A DNA stretch of 64,000 bases from an uncultured Lachnospiraceae bacterium (GCA_910585965.1 CAJUHH010000001.1:404184-468183); one strand, 5' to 3'; shown: positions 49,296-58,670, counted from the first letter of the stretch. Numbers and translations are program-made. Notes: a model not told the origin generated them from the letters alone.

Positions 49296-51078
49296 TATTG
49301 CCCAGTCCATCAGAACAAAAATGGAAACAGGGGAAACCGTATTCGCGCTTAATTATGCGAGGACATCTACGGATTCCGATGAACAAAAGGATAGCTGTGA
49401 CAACCAGGTTGCCATGTGCAGTATCTATCTGAAAAGATATCCTAATGTTAAATTAGCGGAAAAACCATATGTAGATAAAGGAATTTCTGGGAAAAGTAAT
49501 ATAGGAAGGGATGCCTTTGCTGAAATGCTGGAAAGAGTAAAGCAGGGGGATATAGATCTTCTTATTGTCAAAACAAAAGCAAGGTTATGCAGGAGCAAGG
49601 CATTAGCAACTATGTTGGAAGAAATGATGCGGGATTACAGGTTTTCAATTCTCACTTTGTCAGACGGGCAGATTTACGACAGCGCGAATAGAAGTTCGAG
49701 GCTTATTAGTGGCATTAGGGATGTGATTGATGAGGATTATGTATGGGGGCAGTCGGAGTATGGGAAAATGACGCACCAGCTTAGATGCGAAAGAAAAATC
49801 CTTACCAATAATAATGTTGTTTTCGGGTATAGCTGGAATAAGGAAACAAAAAACATTGAAATCAATGAGGAAGAGGCGAAAGTTGTCAATCAGATATTTG
49901 AATGGTATGTATATTTTGGTTATGGTTTGAGGGAAATTGCCAGTAAATTAGCTGATATGGGAATATACGGAAAGAACAGCAAGAAACTTGTGACGGCAGG
50001 AACGCTTTCCCAATGGTTAAGCAATGAAGCATATGCAGGAGTATTCCATATTAATAAGAGAGGTTCTATTTTGGATTTGGGGGCAGACAGGGAAACGAAG
50101 AGATTTGATAATCCGAAAGAAGAATGGGTTGCAGTGCCAAAACCAGAGCTGGCAATTATTGACAGAGAATTATTTGATATAGCGCAAAAAATCAGGGAGG
50201 AGAAGAAGTCGGTTTATGATAAACCCGCAAAAGAATATATGCAGGCAAGGTATAAAGGCTTTCATTTATTTGCTTCAAAAGTTTTTTGCGGTTCCTGCAA
50301 TACCCAATTCATTCATTATTATACAGATAGGGCAGGAAAAATTGCGGCTTATAAGGATTCTTTCTTTAAGAAGGCAAAGCAGCCAGGGGAGCATTGCGGG
50401 AATAAGAAGTACAATAAAATTCATGAGGCAGTATTATCAGATATTACAAAAAAAGCAATTAATCTTACCTTAGAGAATAGGGAGAAGATTTTTGTGAATC
50501 TTTACAATATTATAGAGGAATCAATGAACTCGGCAACGGATAATTCAGCCAAAATAAATGCTTTGGAGAAAAAATTGGATAATCTGGAATCGGAAAAGAT
50601 ATCTTATCTTGAAGGATGGAGAACCGCGCCAGACAATGAAATGAGGGAATATTTTTATGAGAAGCTTTCTGTCATCAGAGAACAGATAAAAGAAATAAAA
50701 ACAGAATTATCCAAGTATGAAGGTGGTGCCAAGGATGATAAGCAGATAAAAGAGCAATTAGAAGAGGTTAAAAAGCAGTTATCATCATTGCAGCATATTG
50801 AAGCACTGGATAGAAGCATTGTAGAAAATTTTGTAGACAGGATTGTTATTAACTCGGATGGCAGTCTGTATTTGACCTTAAAGGCTGGAGCAAAGTTTAG
50901 GGCAACTGTAGCAGAATATAATGAAGTAGCAACTTCTCTCCGAAAGGGGGAGGTTGTGAAATACATAAGGAACCTGAAAGATTGCTTTGATATTTGGAAA
51001 AATGTTGGGAAGTTGTACATCAGGGGCATGACGGCTCTATGTCCACCGGGCATGCGAACAGTTCCAGGGATATGCTGA
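49282..51078 (+). CDS. Large serine recombinase (integrase) of the element
   Basis: This 598-aa protein has an N-terminal resolvase domain with the nucleophile Ser in NYARTSTDSDEQKDS (about residue 18-20), YVDKGISGKSNIGRDAFAEM, and an Arg pair in KARLCRSK. The recombinase domain is VFGYSWNKETKNIEINEEEA to about residue 290. The zinc ribbon runs FCGSCNTQFIH to HCGNKKYN (about 335-380). A coiled coil spans about residues 420-500. The start at 49282 follows AAAGGAGAG. The last about 17 codons are read from cpaF DNA beyond the attachment site, so the C-terminus differs between integrated and excised states. Confidence 0.92.
   Translation: MRRNNIAQSIRTKMETGETVFALNYARTSTDSDEQKDSCDNQVAMCSIYLKRYPNVKLAEKPYVDKGISGKSNIGRDAFAEMLERVKQGDIDLLIVKTKARLCRSKALATMLEEMMRDYRFSILTLSDGQIYDSANRSSRLISGIRDVIDEDYVWGQSEYGKMTHQLRCERKILTNNNVVFGYSWNKETKNIEINEEEAKVVNQIFEWYVYFGYGLREIASKLADMGIYGKNSKKLVTAGTLSQWLSNEAYAGVFHINKRGSILDLGADRETKRFDNPKEEWVAVPKPELAIIDRELFDIAQKIREEKKSVYDKPAKEYMQARYKGFHLFASKVFCGSCNTQFIHYYTDRAGKIAAYKDSFFKKAKQPGEHCGNKKYNKIHEAVLSDITKKAINLTLENREKIFVNLYNIIEESMNSATDNSAKINALEKKLDNLESEKISYLEGWRTAPDNEMREYFYEKLSVIREQIKEIKTELSKYEGGAKDDKQIKEQLEEVKKQLSSLQHIEALDRSIVENFVDRIVINSDGSLYLTLKAGAKFRATVAEYNEVATSLRKGEVVKYIRNLKDCFDIWKNVGKLYIRGMTALCPPGMRTVPGIC
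51018..51062. other. Right attachment site (attR) inside cpaF
   Basis: The junction lies near GGGGCATGACGG. From here the cpaF frame reads GHDGSMSTGHANSSRDM, while upstream sequence in that frame is unrelated. The exact crossover bases need attL or an empty site. The recombinase frame crosses the junction and stops at 51,078. Confidence 0.75.
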
Positions 51079-51371
51079 GCCGTCTGGAAACCATGATTTT
51101 AATGGGAATGGAACTGCCGCTGGCGGCGGTTCGGCAGCAGATTGCCGCTGGATTGGACATTATCGTCCATTTGGGACGTCTTAGGGATAAAAGCAGAAAG
51201 GTTTTGGAAATTGCAGAAGTGGAAGGAGTGGAAGAGAACGAAATAAAAATCAGGCCGCTCTATGTGTTCCAGGAAGAGGGGGAAGAAAATGGAAAAGTAA
51301 AAGGAAGATTGGTAAAAAAGGGGGAACTGAAATATGACGGCAAGCTCAAAACGGCAGGAATCACTGTCTAA
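51024..51371 (+). pseudogene. cpaF: cpaF/tadA pilus ATPase, 3' part separated by element insertion
   Basis: The frame from 51,024 encodes the C-terminal about 115 residues of a CpaF/TadA-type secretion ATPase: GHDGSMSTGHANSSRDMLSR, then METPLAAVRQQIA-like MELPLAAVRQQIAAGLDIIV and HLGRLRDKSRKVLEIAEVEG. The first part, with Walker A and B, is missing and should lie beyond the left end of the element. The break is in the conserved His-box region, so no active ATPase can be made while the element is integrated. The 3' end overlaps tadB by 38 bp, as in an intact tad operon. Confidence 0.9.
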
Positions 51372-52128
51372 GCTGTTGTTTTGGAAAAAAAGGACCGCAG
51401 CTGTTAGCCTTCTAAGCAAAAAAGACTATATGCAATGCACAATAGAAGGCGTTATGGTAATCGTTCTTTTCGCATGGTTTTTTTACCGCTCGGTTTTGGC
51501 TCTGCCCTTTTTGATGCCGGTTTACCTGCTGTATCAGAGCGAAAGGCGAAAAGCGCTGGCAAAAAGGAGGAAAAAAGAAGCTGCGGTTCAGTTCAAAGAC
51601 GCCATTTTATCGGCATCGGCCAATCAAAAAGCTGGATATTCCATTGAAAATGCTTTTCAACAGGCATATGAGGATATGGAGCTGTTATATGGAAAAGATA
51701 GTATGATTTGCCAGGAATTGTATGTTATCGTAACAGGGCTGAAAAATAATGTGCCGATAGAAAATTTACTGTACGACTTGGGAAGGCGCAGCGGAGTGGA
51801 AGATATTATGGAATTTTCCCAGATATTCGCTGTAGCAAAAAGAAGCGGGGGGAATTTGACGGAAATTATAGAACGAAGCGCGTCAGTGATAGAAGATAAA
51901 GTGGAAACGGAAAAGGAAATACAAGTGGTGATCAGTGCAAGGCAGATGGAACAAAGGATTATGAATATAGTGCCTTTTGGAATTTTGCTGTATATCAGCG
52001 CGGCATCAAAGGGATTTTTCGATGTGCTTTATAAAAATGCGGCAGGAGTAATCATTATGAGCGTTTGCATGGCAACTTATGTCGGGGCAGTTTTCCTGTC
52101 AGGAAAAATTACGGATATTGAGGTGTGA
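51334..52128 (+). CDS. tadB: TadB-like type II secretion F-domain protein
   Basis: This 264-aa inner-membrane platform protein of the Tad pilus has N-terminal helices near residues 35-65 (VMVIVLFAWFFYRSVLALPF). A T2SSF domain spans about residues 75-200 (FKDAILSASANQKAGYSIEN, FAVAKRSGGNLTEIIERSA). Two C-terminal helices follow. It partners with TadC and the CpaF ATPase to extend the pilus. The start ATG overlaps the cpaF 3' end; GGGGGAACTGAAAT is the ribosome site. Its normal promoter is probably upstream of cpaF, so insertion may also reduce its expression. Confidence 0.85.
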   Translation: MTASSKRQESLSKLLFWKKRTAAVSLLSKKDYMQCTIEGVMVIVLFAWFFYRSVLALPFLMPVYLLYQSERRKALAKRRKKEAAVQFKDAILSASANQKAGYSIENAFQQAYEDMELLYGKDSMICQELYVIVTGLKNNVPIENLLYDLGRRSGVEDIMEFSQIFAVAKRSGGNLTEIIERSASVIEDKVETEKEIQVVISARQMEQRIMNIVPFGILLYISAASKGFFDVLYKNAAGVIIMSVCMATYVGAVFLSGKITDIEV

Positions 52129-52129
52129 T

Positions 52130-53569
52130 GTGGTTATTGTGTATGGAATTGTGTTGGTATTGTATTTATGGCTGCTCTTTCTGGCATTAAGGAGGAGGAC
52201 TACTCTTGCAGAGGTTGTCTATCATTTTTGCATGAGGAGAAAAGTATTCCGAACAAAGAGTGCCGGAGAAAAACTGCCCATTCTGCATCCCGAAATCAGG
52301 GGGAAAAAAGAAAGGGAAAAGAGTTGTCTACGTCAGTTTTATATTGGCAAACTCCGATTATTGCTTTTATTGGTTTTTATAGGGGATGTGTTGGCAATCG
52401 GTTTATTTGTCGGAGGGAGAATGGAAAATGCAGTCGTGGATGGGAAATATATGAAAAGAAACGGCTATGGGATGGGAAGCAGGGAAGCCGGCTTGGAAGC
52501 AAGAGTGGAAAGAAGCCAGGGAACGACTCGACAGGATTTCGTCATTGCGGTGGAGGAACAAAGATATGAGGATGCGCTGGTGAAGCAGTTATCGGAAGAG
52601 CTGTCGGAGGCTTTGCCGGATATGATTAAGGGAGCAAATGCATCGATAGGGAAGGTGAAAAGCGATTTGGACCTAGTAAGGGAAGTGGAAGGCTATCCTT
52701 TTCAAATAGCTTGGGAAAGCGACGATTATTCTTTGATGGATTCCGATGGGAGTATACATAATGAATCGGTCGGAGAGGCCGGGGAAGCTTTCTATTTGAC
52801 AGCTATATTTACTTATGGGGATTACAAGGAAGAGCATAGGTTTCCCATTTGTATATTTCCGCCGGAATATTCCGAAGACGAACTTCTGAAGAAAAAAATA
52901 TACGAGTTGCTTGCCAGCAGCGAAGAGCGGGATCGGTATAAGGATAAAGTGGAACTGCCAGAGACGGTGAACGGGGAAAGGATTTTATGGAGCGAGAAAG
53001 CGGATGATGGCAGCGGATATATATTTTTTCTGTTATGTATCGGCGCAGGAATGGTTTATTTTTTGCAGGACAGAAAACTAAAGGAGGAAATCGACCGAAG
53101 AAACCGGCAAATGCTATTGGATCATCCCCAGCTGATCAGCAAACTTATGCTTTATCTGGGGGCGGGAATGACAATCAGGAATTCGTTCAGAAAAATAGCT
53201 TCCCGTTATGCGGCCGAAAGACAGGAAGGAGGAAAATTTCATTATGTATATGAGGAAATGCTTTTGATATGCCATGAACTGGACAGCGGGGTTTCCGAAG
53301 CAGCGGCTTATGAACATTTTGCAAAGAGATGTCGCCTGCCTCAATATACGAAACTGTCAAATATTTTAGTACAGAATATGAGGAAAGGCAGTAACAGCAT
53401 ATTGGATGCGTTGCGGCAGGAAGCGGAAAATGCGTTTGAAGAACGCAAAAATATGGCAAGAAAGCTGGGAGAGGAGGCGGGGACAAAATTATTGCTGCCG
53501 ATGATGCTGATGCTGGGTATTGTTATGGTATTGATTCTTATACCAGCATATTATTCCTTTTCTGTTTAA
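52130..53569 (+). CDS. tadC: TadC-like F-domain protein with extra N-terminal region
   Basis: This 479-aa protein has GTG 52130 as start, one base after tadB stop, behind GAGGTG. It has an N-terminal helix (VIVYGIVLVLYLWLLFLALR), another near residue 80, then an extracytoplasmic region of about 190 residues. A helix (FFLLCIGAGMVYFLQ) leads to a T2SSF domain (LISKLMLYLGAGMTIRNSFR, ELDSGVSEAAAYEHFAKRC), and a last membrane helix closes the protein. It is longer than typical TadC because of the inserted outside domain. Confidence 0.8.
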   Translation: MVIVYGIVLVLYLWLLFLALRRRTTLAEVVYHFCMRRKVFRTKSAGEKLPILHPEIRGKKEREKSCLRQFYIGKLRLLLLLVFIGDVLAIGLFVGGRMENAVVDGKYMKRNGYGMGSREAGLEARVERSQGTTRQDFVIAVEEQRYEDALVKQLSEELSEALPDMIKGANASIGKVKSDLDLVREVEGYPFQIAWESDDYSLMDSDGSIHNESVGEAGEAFYLTAIFTYGDYKEEHRFPICIFPPEYSEDELLKKKIYELLASSEERDRYKDKVELPETVNGERILWSEKADDGSGYIFFLLCIGAGMVYFLQDRKLKEEIDRRNRQMLLDHPQLISKLMLYLGAGMTIRNSFRKIASRYAAERQEGGKFHYVYEEMLLICHELDSGVSEAAAYEHFAKRCRLPQYTKLSNILVQNMRKGSNSILDALRQEAENAFEERKNMARKLGEEAGTKLLLPMMLMLGIVMVLILIPAYYSFSV

Positions 53570-53651
53570 AATAAAAAAGTCACATAAAAATCAGCAAAAA
53601 TAGAATTGCGTTGGCTTTATGCCGTAAAAGAGCGCAGAAATGAGGTTAAAA

Positions 53652-53837
53652 ATGAAAAATAGGTTAAAAAATTTCAAGGAATTTATTTTGGAAGAGGACG
53701 GAATGGGAACCGTGGAAATTATTCTAATTATCGTTGTCCTGATCGGGCTTGTCATTATATTCAAAAACCAGCTCCGCACATTGGTGACAAACGTCTTTAA
53801 AAAGATTACACAGGACAGTAATACGGTAATGTCATGA
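53652..53837 (+). CDS. flp: Flp-type pilin
   Basis: This 61-aa class III-like prepilin has a basic leader (MKNRLKNFKEFILEEDGMG). A cleavage-type GMGTVE is followed by the hydrophobic stretch IILIIVVLIGLVIIFKNQLR. The conserved Glu at +5 of the mature N-terminus region is in TVEII. It would be processed by the A24 peptidase at 56,295 and polymerised by the Tad machinery. The start at 53652 follows GAGG. Confidence 0.8.
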   Translation: MKNRLKNFKEFILEEDGMGTVEIILIIVVLIGLVIIFKNQLRTLVTNVFKKITQDSNTVMS

Positions 53838-55264
53838 ATAAGGCTTCCCTTACCGTGTATCTGTCGCTTTCCCTCTCTCTTATCCTGGCGTTTGTCCTGA
53901 CTGTCCTGGAAGGAGCCAGGATGAGCGTGGTCAGGATGGAAGCGGAATGCGTAGCAGATATTGGAATGAACAGTGTGCTTGCAGAATTTCATAGGGAGCT
54001 TTTGGAACAATATGATCTGCTGTTTGTCGATATGTCTTATGGATCGGCGAGCTGCAGGCCGGAAAATTCGGCTGAACATCTCAGACAATATATGGAAAAT
54101 AATTTTATTACAGGCAGAAATGGAATGAAACCTGTCAAAAATTGGCTCTCGCTTTCAGTAGACAGAGCAAACATAAAAGAAATGTCCATCGCTTCCGACG
54201 AAGGAGGGAATGTTATGAAAAGGCAAGCCATCGCATATATGCAGGAAAATTCGATGGAAGGAATCATAGCTAAAACGATAGGACAAGCGGAAGAATTGCA
54301 TGAATGGGGACTGGAAACCAGAGATATTGCAGGAGAACGAGAGAGTATACAGGAACAGATCAATGCCGTTGAACTTCCAAAAGAAGAGGATGAGGAGGGA
54401 AATCGAAAAGAAATTTCTTTTGATAATCCTGCGGACAAAGTGAATGCATGGAGAGGTGGATTGGCCTTCCGCTTGGTTTTAGGAGACACAAGCCATATAT
54501 CTGGAACCGTCCGCTCGGAGGATTGCCTGTCCCAAAGGAAAAGGTTGAGGGGCGCAGGAATGCGCCCGGGCCTGAGAAAGCCGGAAAATCTATCGGATCA
54601 TGTATTGTTTGACTGCTATCTGTTTGATAAATGCGGGTGGTACGGAAATGAATTAGAAAAATCATTCATGAAATATCAAATAGAGTACATAGTCGCTGGA
54701 GAGAAGTCGGATATGGAAAATCTGGAAAAGGTAATAAAGCGTCTGATTCGGTGGAGAGAAACAGCAAATTTGATTTATCTGTTATCCGACACAGGAAAAT
54801 GCGCAGAGGCAGAACTGCTGGCGCTTACGCTAACCTCTATCTTCCAGATCCCCGCATTGGTAAAGCTGGTGCAGGCATCTATTTTGTTTGCCTGGGCGTA
54901 TTTAGAGAGTCTGGCGGATGTGAAATGTCTTTTAAAAGGAGGAAAAGTTCCATTGATGAAAACATCTGCGGACTGGAAAACAGGCATATCCAATCTCAAA
55001 GATTTCTCAGGCAATATACCAGATGGAGAAAATCAGGGACGTGGCCTGAATTACCAGGACTATTTGAGAATCATGCTGTTTTTGGAAGACAGCGAAGAAA
55101 AAAATATGCGGGCGATGGATATTATGGAAATGGATATACGTATGACCGAAGGCAACGCTCATTTTCGGATGGATGCTTGCTTTGACAGTTATTTATCCGA
55201 CATATCCATATCCAGTGCTTTTGGCTATCATTGTAATATTCAGAAAAGATATGGCTATGACTAA
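53834..55264 (+). CDS. Tad-locus DUF5702-like protein
   Basis: This 476-aa protein has a single N-terminal membrane helix (LTVYLSLSLSLILAFVLTVL) that begins with a pilin-like MNKASLTVYLSL. A large extracytoplasmic region follows (LLEQYDLLFVDMSYGSAS near residues 56-75). It has the layout of the DUF5702 proteins found in clostridial Tad loci, which may be large minor-pilin-like components. The start overlaps flp by 4 bp (ATGA). It ends with a small Cys-containing segment. Confidence 0.7.
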   Translation: MNKASLTVYLSLSLSLILAFVLTVLEGARMSVVRMEAECVADIGMNSVLAEFHRELLEQYDLLFVDMSYGSASCRPENSAEHLRQYMENNFITGRNGMKPVKNWLSLSVDRANIKEMSIASDEGGNVMKRQAIAYMQENSMEGIIAKTIGQAEELHEWGLETRDIAGERESIQEQINAVELPKEEDEEGNRKEISFDNPADKVNAWRGGLAFRLVLGDTSHISGTVRSEDCLSQRKRLRGAGMRPGLRKPENLSDHVLFDCYLFDKCGWYGNELEKSFMKYQIEYIVAGEKSDMENLEKVIKRLIRWRETANLIYLLSDTGKCAEAELLALTLTSIFQIPALVKLVQASILFAWAYLESLADVKCLLKGGKVPLMKTSADWKTGISNLKDFSGNIPDGENQGRGLNYQDYLRIMLFLEDSEEKNMRAMDIMEMDIRMTEGNAHFRMDACFDSYLSDISISSAFGYHCNIQKRYGYD

Positions 55265-55325
55265 TTGGTTTTATCATTTATATGCATAAGCAGCTGATAA
55301 AAAATATGAAGGGGGGAAGCAAACG

Positions 55326-56279
55326 ATGTCCTTTTTCCGGTATCTAAATGGCAACTATAAACATAACAAAAAAAATATTGTTTCTCCGGGCAGGAATCTA
55401 TTCAATCAAGACAACACATCTCAATTCTTTTCTATTATTGCCGGAAAAAGGATGTCGTTTACTTCCCCCCTTCATAAGAAAAATATAAAGGCAGGCATGA
55501 CGGTAGAGGCTTCTATCATTCTTCCTCTATTTTTCCTCTTTTTCATGAATATCTTATTTGCTTTTGATGTATTGCGGCTTCATGGGAACCTGATGGGGGC
55601 AATGCACCAAACAGGAAATAAAATGGCATTTTATGGATATGCCTATAGGAAAGGAATTGGAGAAGAGGATCTGCTTTGGAGCGAGTTTGGTTCGCTTGTG
55701 CTGTCAGAAGGCTATGCAAAAAGAAAAATAATTGATATTTTAGGAAAAGACTATTTGGATCATACTTGTCTGGTTGCCGGGAGCCAGGGGCTGAGTTTTG
55801 CCAAGTCGTCGATTATGAAGGAAGGAGACAGAATAGAGCTTGTTGTTTCCTATAAAGTGCGACCTCTGGCAGGGTTAATAGGGTTTCCTGATATTTCTAT
55901 GGAGAACCGATATTTTGGACGGGCATGGACAGGTTATGACGTGGCAAATAAGACGAATGAAGAAAAGAGCGAAGAACCAATGGTATATGTGGCGGAAAAT
56001 GGCACGGTATATCATATGGCCCGCAACTGCGTGTATTTAAATCCCTCAATTAAAGCAGTTTTATCGTCATCAGTAAAAGAGATGAGAAATGAAGACGGTG
56101 AAAAATACCGTATGTGCGGCGGATGCAAAGGAAATCTTTATCAGGCATTGGTTTATGTCACTTCTTATGGAAATAAAGCACATAGTTCGTTAAGCTGTCC
56201 TGGTTTGAAAAGAACAATTTATACCGTACATTTATCGGAAACGGAAGGGAAAGGAAAATGCCCGAAATGCGGCGGATAG
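55326..56279 (+). CDS. TadE-like pseudopilin with C-terminal Cys-rich domain
   Basis: This 317-aa protein has an unusual hydrophilic N-terminal extension of about 55 residues before the pilin-like GMTVEASIILPLFFLFFMNI. The central part follows TadE-type proteins. The C-terminal about 90 residues hold Cys pairs (HMARNCVY, MCGGCKGN, SLSCPG, CPKCGG) and the phrase VYHMARNCVYLNPS, seen in clostridial pseudopilins. It may bind metal or form disulphides outside the cell. The ribosome site is AAGGGGGGAAGCAAACG. Confidence 0.75.
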   Translation: MSFFRYLNGNYKHNKKNIVSPGRNLFNQDNTSQFFSIIAGKRMSFTSPLHKKNIKAGMTVEASIILPLFFLFFMNILFAFDVLRLHGNLMGAMHQTGNKMAFYGYAYRKGIGEEDLLWSEFGSLVLSEGYAKRKIIDILGKDYLDHTCLVAGSQGLSFAKSSIMKEGDRIELVVSYKVRPLAGLIGFPDISMENRYFGRAWTGYDVANKTNEEKSEEPMVYVAENGTVYHMARNCVYLNPSIKAVLSSSVKEMRNEDGEKYRMCGGCKGNLYQALVYVTSYGNKAHSSLSCPGLKRTIYTVHLSETEGKGKCPKCGG

Positions 56280-56294
56280 GAGAAAGGATGCCGA

Positions 56295-56732
56295 ATGAAA
56301 ATAGAAATAGAATGGATCATTTGTCTGATTTTTATAGTGATATGCGCAGTAATAGATATAAGAAAAAAGGAAATACCAGTTATTGTTCTTGCATTGTTTG
56401 GAGGCTGTGCGCTTTTCTATACAATGATTTGGGGAGAAAGGGCATGGGTTGAAATATTATATTCTCTTATGCCAGGATTCTTTTTACTATTGCTGGGTCT
56501 TTGTACACGAGAAAGTATTGGATATGGGGATGGGCTGGCAGTTATGCCTGTCGGTATGCTAATAGGGTGGAAAGGATGCATAGCGGCGGTTGTTGGCGGT
56601 TTTTTATTTTCCGCTGTATTTTCGCTGGTTTTGTTAGTCGGCAGAAAAGCGAAAGGGAAAAGCCGCATACCTTTTCTTCCATTTCTGACGGTTGGATTGG
56701 GGGTGCTTTATATTGCGTGGAAAAGAGTATAA
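56295..56732 (+). CDS. tadV: Prepilin peptidase, A24 family (TadV/CpaA-like)
   Basis: This 145-aa polytopic aspartyl protease has the first catalytic Asp in CAVIDIRKKEIP (near residue 20) and the second in GYGDGLA (near 76-79). The short length without the methyltransferase domain matches TadV/CpaA. It cleaves the leader of the Flp pilin and pseudopilins in this locus. The gene lies 15 bp after the TadE-like gene. Confidence 0.9.
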   Translation: MKIEIEWIICLIFIVICAVIDIRKKEIPVIVLALFGGCALFYTMIWGERAWVEILYSLMPGFFLLLLGLCTRESIGYGDGLAVMPVGMLIGWKGCIAAVVGGFLFSAVFSLVLLVGRKAKGKSRIPFLPFLTVGLGVLYIAWKRV

Positions 56733-57225
56733 GAATGCAGGAGGCTATTTGACGGTAGAAGCAAGTTTGGTGATACCGTCAGCAGTTTTCCTGATAGGGT
56801 TTCTTTTTTATATGACTTTCTATTTGTATGACCGTTGCGTGGCGGCTCAGGATACCTATTTGTTAGCATTTCGTGGAAGCGCCTGCGGCTATTTTGGCAG
56901 CGGACAAAGCGGAATTTATGGATGTGATAAAAATCCGAAGGAAATAAAAGAATTAATTATAAGCCAATGCAATAAACAGTTTGGGAATAAATATCTGGGA
57001 ATAGACAGGCTGGTCAGCACTGTGCAGACGGATAAAAAGACAGTTTTGGTAAACGCTTCTGGAAGGGTGACGACAGCTTTTACGGGACAGCTATTGCCAC
57101 AGCGGCATTGGGACTTTAGCGCCAGGGGATGGGCAGAAAGAATTTGTCCTACAGATTGTATTCGTAAAGTCAGGCTGGCAAAGAAGATAGCCGATGGATT
57201 AAATAGAAAGATTGGAATGGAATAG
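56713..57225 (+). CDS. TadE/F-like pseudopilin
   Basis: This 170-aa protein has a pilin-like YLTVEASLVIPSAVFLIGFL near residues 13-32 and an extracytoplasmic domain with Cys. The likely start is TTG 56713 behind GGGGGTG, inside the prepilin peptidase gene (20 bp overlap). TTG 56692 is an alternative. Minor pilin-like proteins of this type are needed for pilus assembly in Tad systems. Confidence 0.75.
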   Translation: MRGKEYKNAGGYLTVEASLVIPSAVFLIGFLFYMTFYLYDRCVAAQDTYLLAFRGSACGYFGSGQSGIYGCDKNPKEIKELIISQCNKQFGNKYLGIDRLVSTVQTDKKTVLVNASGRVTTAFTGQLLPQRHWDFSARGWAERICPTDCIRKVRLAKKIADGLNRKIGME

Positions 57226-57234
57226 GGGGAAAGT

Positions 57235-58566
57235 ATGCAGAACATAAGATATCATAAAGATTTAAACCATAATTTTTTAATTATAAATGAAAAATTAGAG
57301 GAAGAGAGCCATGGCTATCAATATAGGATGATAAGCGGAAACAAAATTGAACATTTGCTGGACTGCAAGATAAGGTATGTGAATGAGGAGTGTAGTTTTT
57401 ATTATGAAATAAGCTCTAAACAAAATTTAAAAAGCCTGTTTGAAAAAAAACAAATGGAATATGAGCATATATATAATTTATTGGAAAACATAAGGGAAGC
57501 TTTGGAAAAGCTGGATGCTTTTTTGCTGGACAGTCGATGCCTGGTGCTGGCACCAGAATACATTTTTGCGGAACCGGAAAGCAGAGAATATTTTTTTCTA
57601 TACTATCCTTGCGCAGAGGATACAGATAGACAGTCGGCATTGATGTCTCTGGCAGAGTTTTTGCTTGACAGGGTGAACCGGGAACAGGAAGAGGCAACGG
57701 AAATAGTATATAAGATTTATGAATCCATACAAGACAACAGGTTTATACTGCCGCAGATTTTAAGCTGGTTTCCTTCTTCTGCAGCGGAATGGGAAGAAGT
57801 GGATACCGTAAAAGAAATCTTGGAAAAGGAGGAGATAGGTGAAGAAGACTGGATAGAGGAGGAGAACCTGAAACGGGCAGATCAGGTAACGGCAGCAGAA
57901 GAGAGAGAGAACCACCTGCCGATTGTCGGAATATTGTCATTTTTATGTGCGGCAGCGGCAGCCGCGACCGTCAGTATAGGATATTTTTTTACTTTATCTA
58001 TGGAAGAAAAGCTTGTGGCGACAGCAGGAACCATTGTGCTGGTTGTTTTGTCTGCCTTAATGTTTTTATATTTTATTTTCAATCTATTAAAAAATAAAAA
58101 CAGGGTTAAAGTACAAGACAAAATGTTGTTGGAAAGAGAGGAGAGTGTGGAAAGCCAATTAATCAGTAAAAGCGCATTTCAAAGAGAAAACATGGAATAT
58201 ATGAAAAAAGGGGAATATGAAAAGCAGGAGGAATATGGAAATACCATTTTTCTTGATGTGTCTTCCTATAAAAAAGAAAAGAAACTTTATGGGGTAAATA
58301 AGGGAAACAAGTATCATATCAGTTTGGAGCAGCTTCCATGCACGATAGGAAAAATGGCGGGAAATGTGGATATTGTTATTAAAGACAGTACAATAAGCCG
58401 AATACATGCCCGCTTTACAAAGCAGGAAGATGGAATTTATGTAACGGACATGAATTCCACAAACGGAACGTTTAAGAATGGTTTACGGCTGGAACCTAAT
58501 GAAACGGTAAAGATTGAATGCGGGGACGAACTCCGTTTTGGAAAAATGACTTTTTGTTATAGATAA
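57235..58566 (+). CDS. DUF6382 and FHA-domain protein of the Tad locus
   Basis: This 443-aa protein has an N-terminal DUF6382-like region of about 180 residues (ISGNKIEHLLDCKIRYVNEE). Two membrane helices follow near residues 225-285 (PIVGILSFLCAAAAAATVSI, IVLVVLSALMFLYFIFNLL), then a linker and a C-terminal FHA domain (TIGKMAGNVDIVIKDSTISR, then HARFT and DMNSTNGTFKNGLRL). FHA domains bind phosphothreonine, so this may link pilus function to a Ser/Thr kinase. It lies 9 bp after the pseudopilin gene. Confidence 0.85.
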   Translation: MQNIRYHKDLNHNFLIINEKLEEESHGYQYRMISGNKIEHLLDCKIRYVNEECSFYYEISSKQNLKSLFEKKQMEYEHIYNLLENIREALEKLDAFLLDSRCLVLAPEYIFAEPESREYFFLYYPCAEDTDRQSALMSLAEFLLDRVNREQEEATEIVYKIYESIQDNRFILPQILSWFPSSAAEWEEVDTVKEILEKEEIGEEDWIEEENLKRADQVTAAEERENHLPIVGILSFLCAAAAAATVSIGYFFTLSMEEKLVATAGTIVLVVLSALMFLYFIFNLLKNKNRVKVQDKMLLEREESVESQLISKSAFQRENMEYMKKGEYEKQEEYGNTIFLDVSSYKKEKKLYGVNKGNKYHISLEQLPCTIGKMAGNVDIVIKDSTISRIHARFTKQEDGIYVTDMNSTNGTFKNGLRLEPNETVKIECGDELRFGKMTFCYR

Positions 58567-58670
58567 AATACATGAATGCGGAATGTAAATTCATTGACAC
58601 AAACGTAAGGAAATGATAACCTTTTCCATAGCATAGAATAGTCAGTACATATATGCGAATGGGAGAAAAT

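Larger units (their letters stand above)
1..51040. mobile_element. Right ~51 kb of an integrated mobile element (ICE/IME-like), left end outside window
   Basis: Everything left of about 51,040 is read as one integrated element. The right limit is seen directly: the serine recombinase gene ends inside DNA that, in another frame, encodes the C-terminal part of a CpaF/TadA ATPase, followed by an intact Tad operon. The element carries typical conjugative-element accessory genes (SSB, DUF5688, DUF262, J-domain) and cargo. No relaxase, coupling protein or type IV secretion ATPase is visible, so self-transfer cannot be shown; those genes may lie beyond the left edge. It may be composite: a three-recombinase cassette sits inside it. 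The exact att core cannot be fixed without the left end. Confidence 0.85.
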
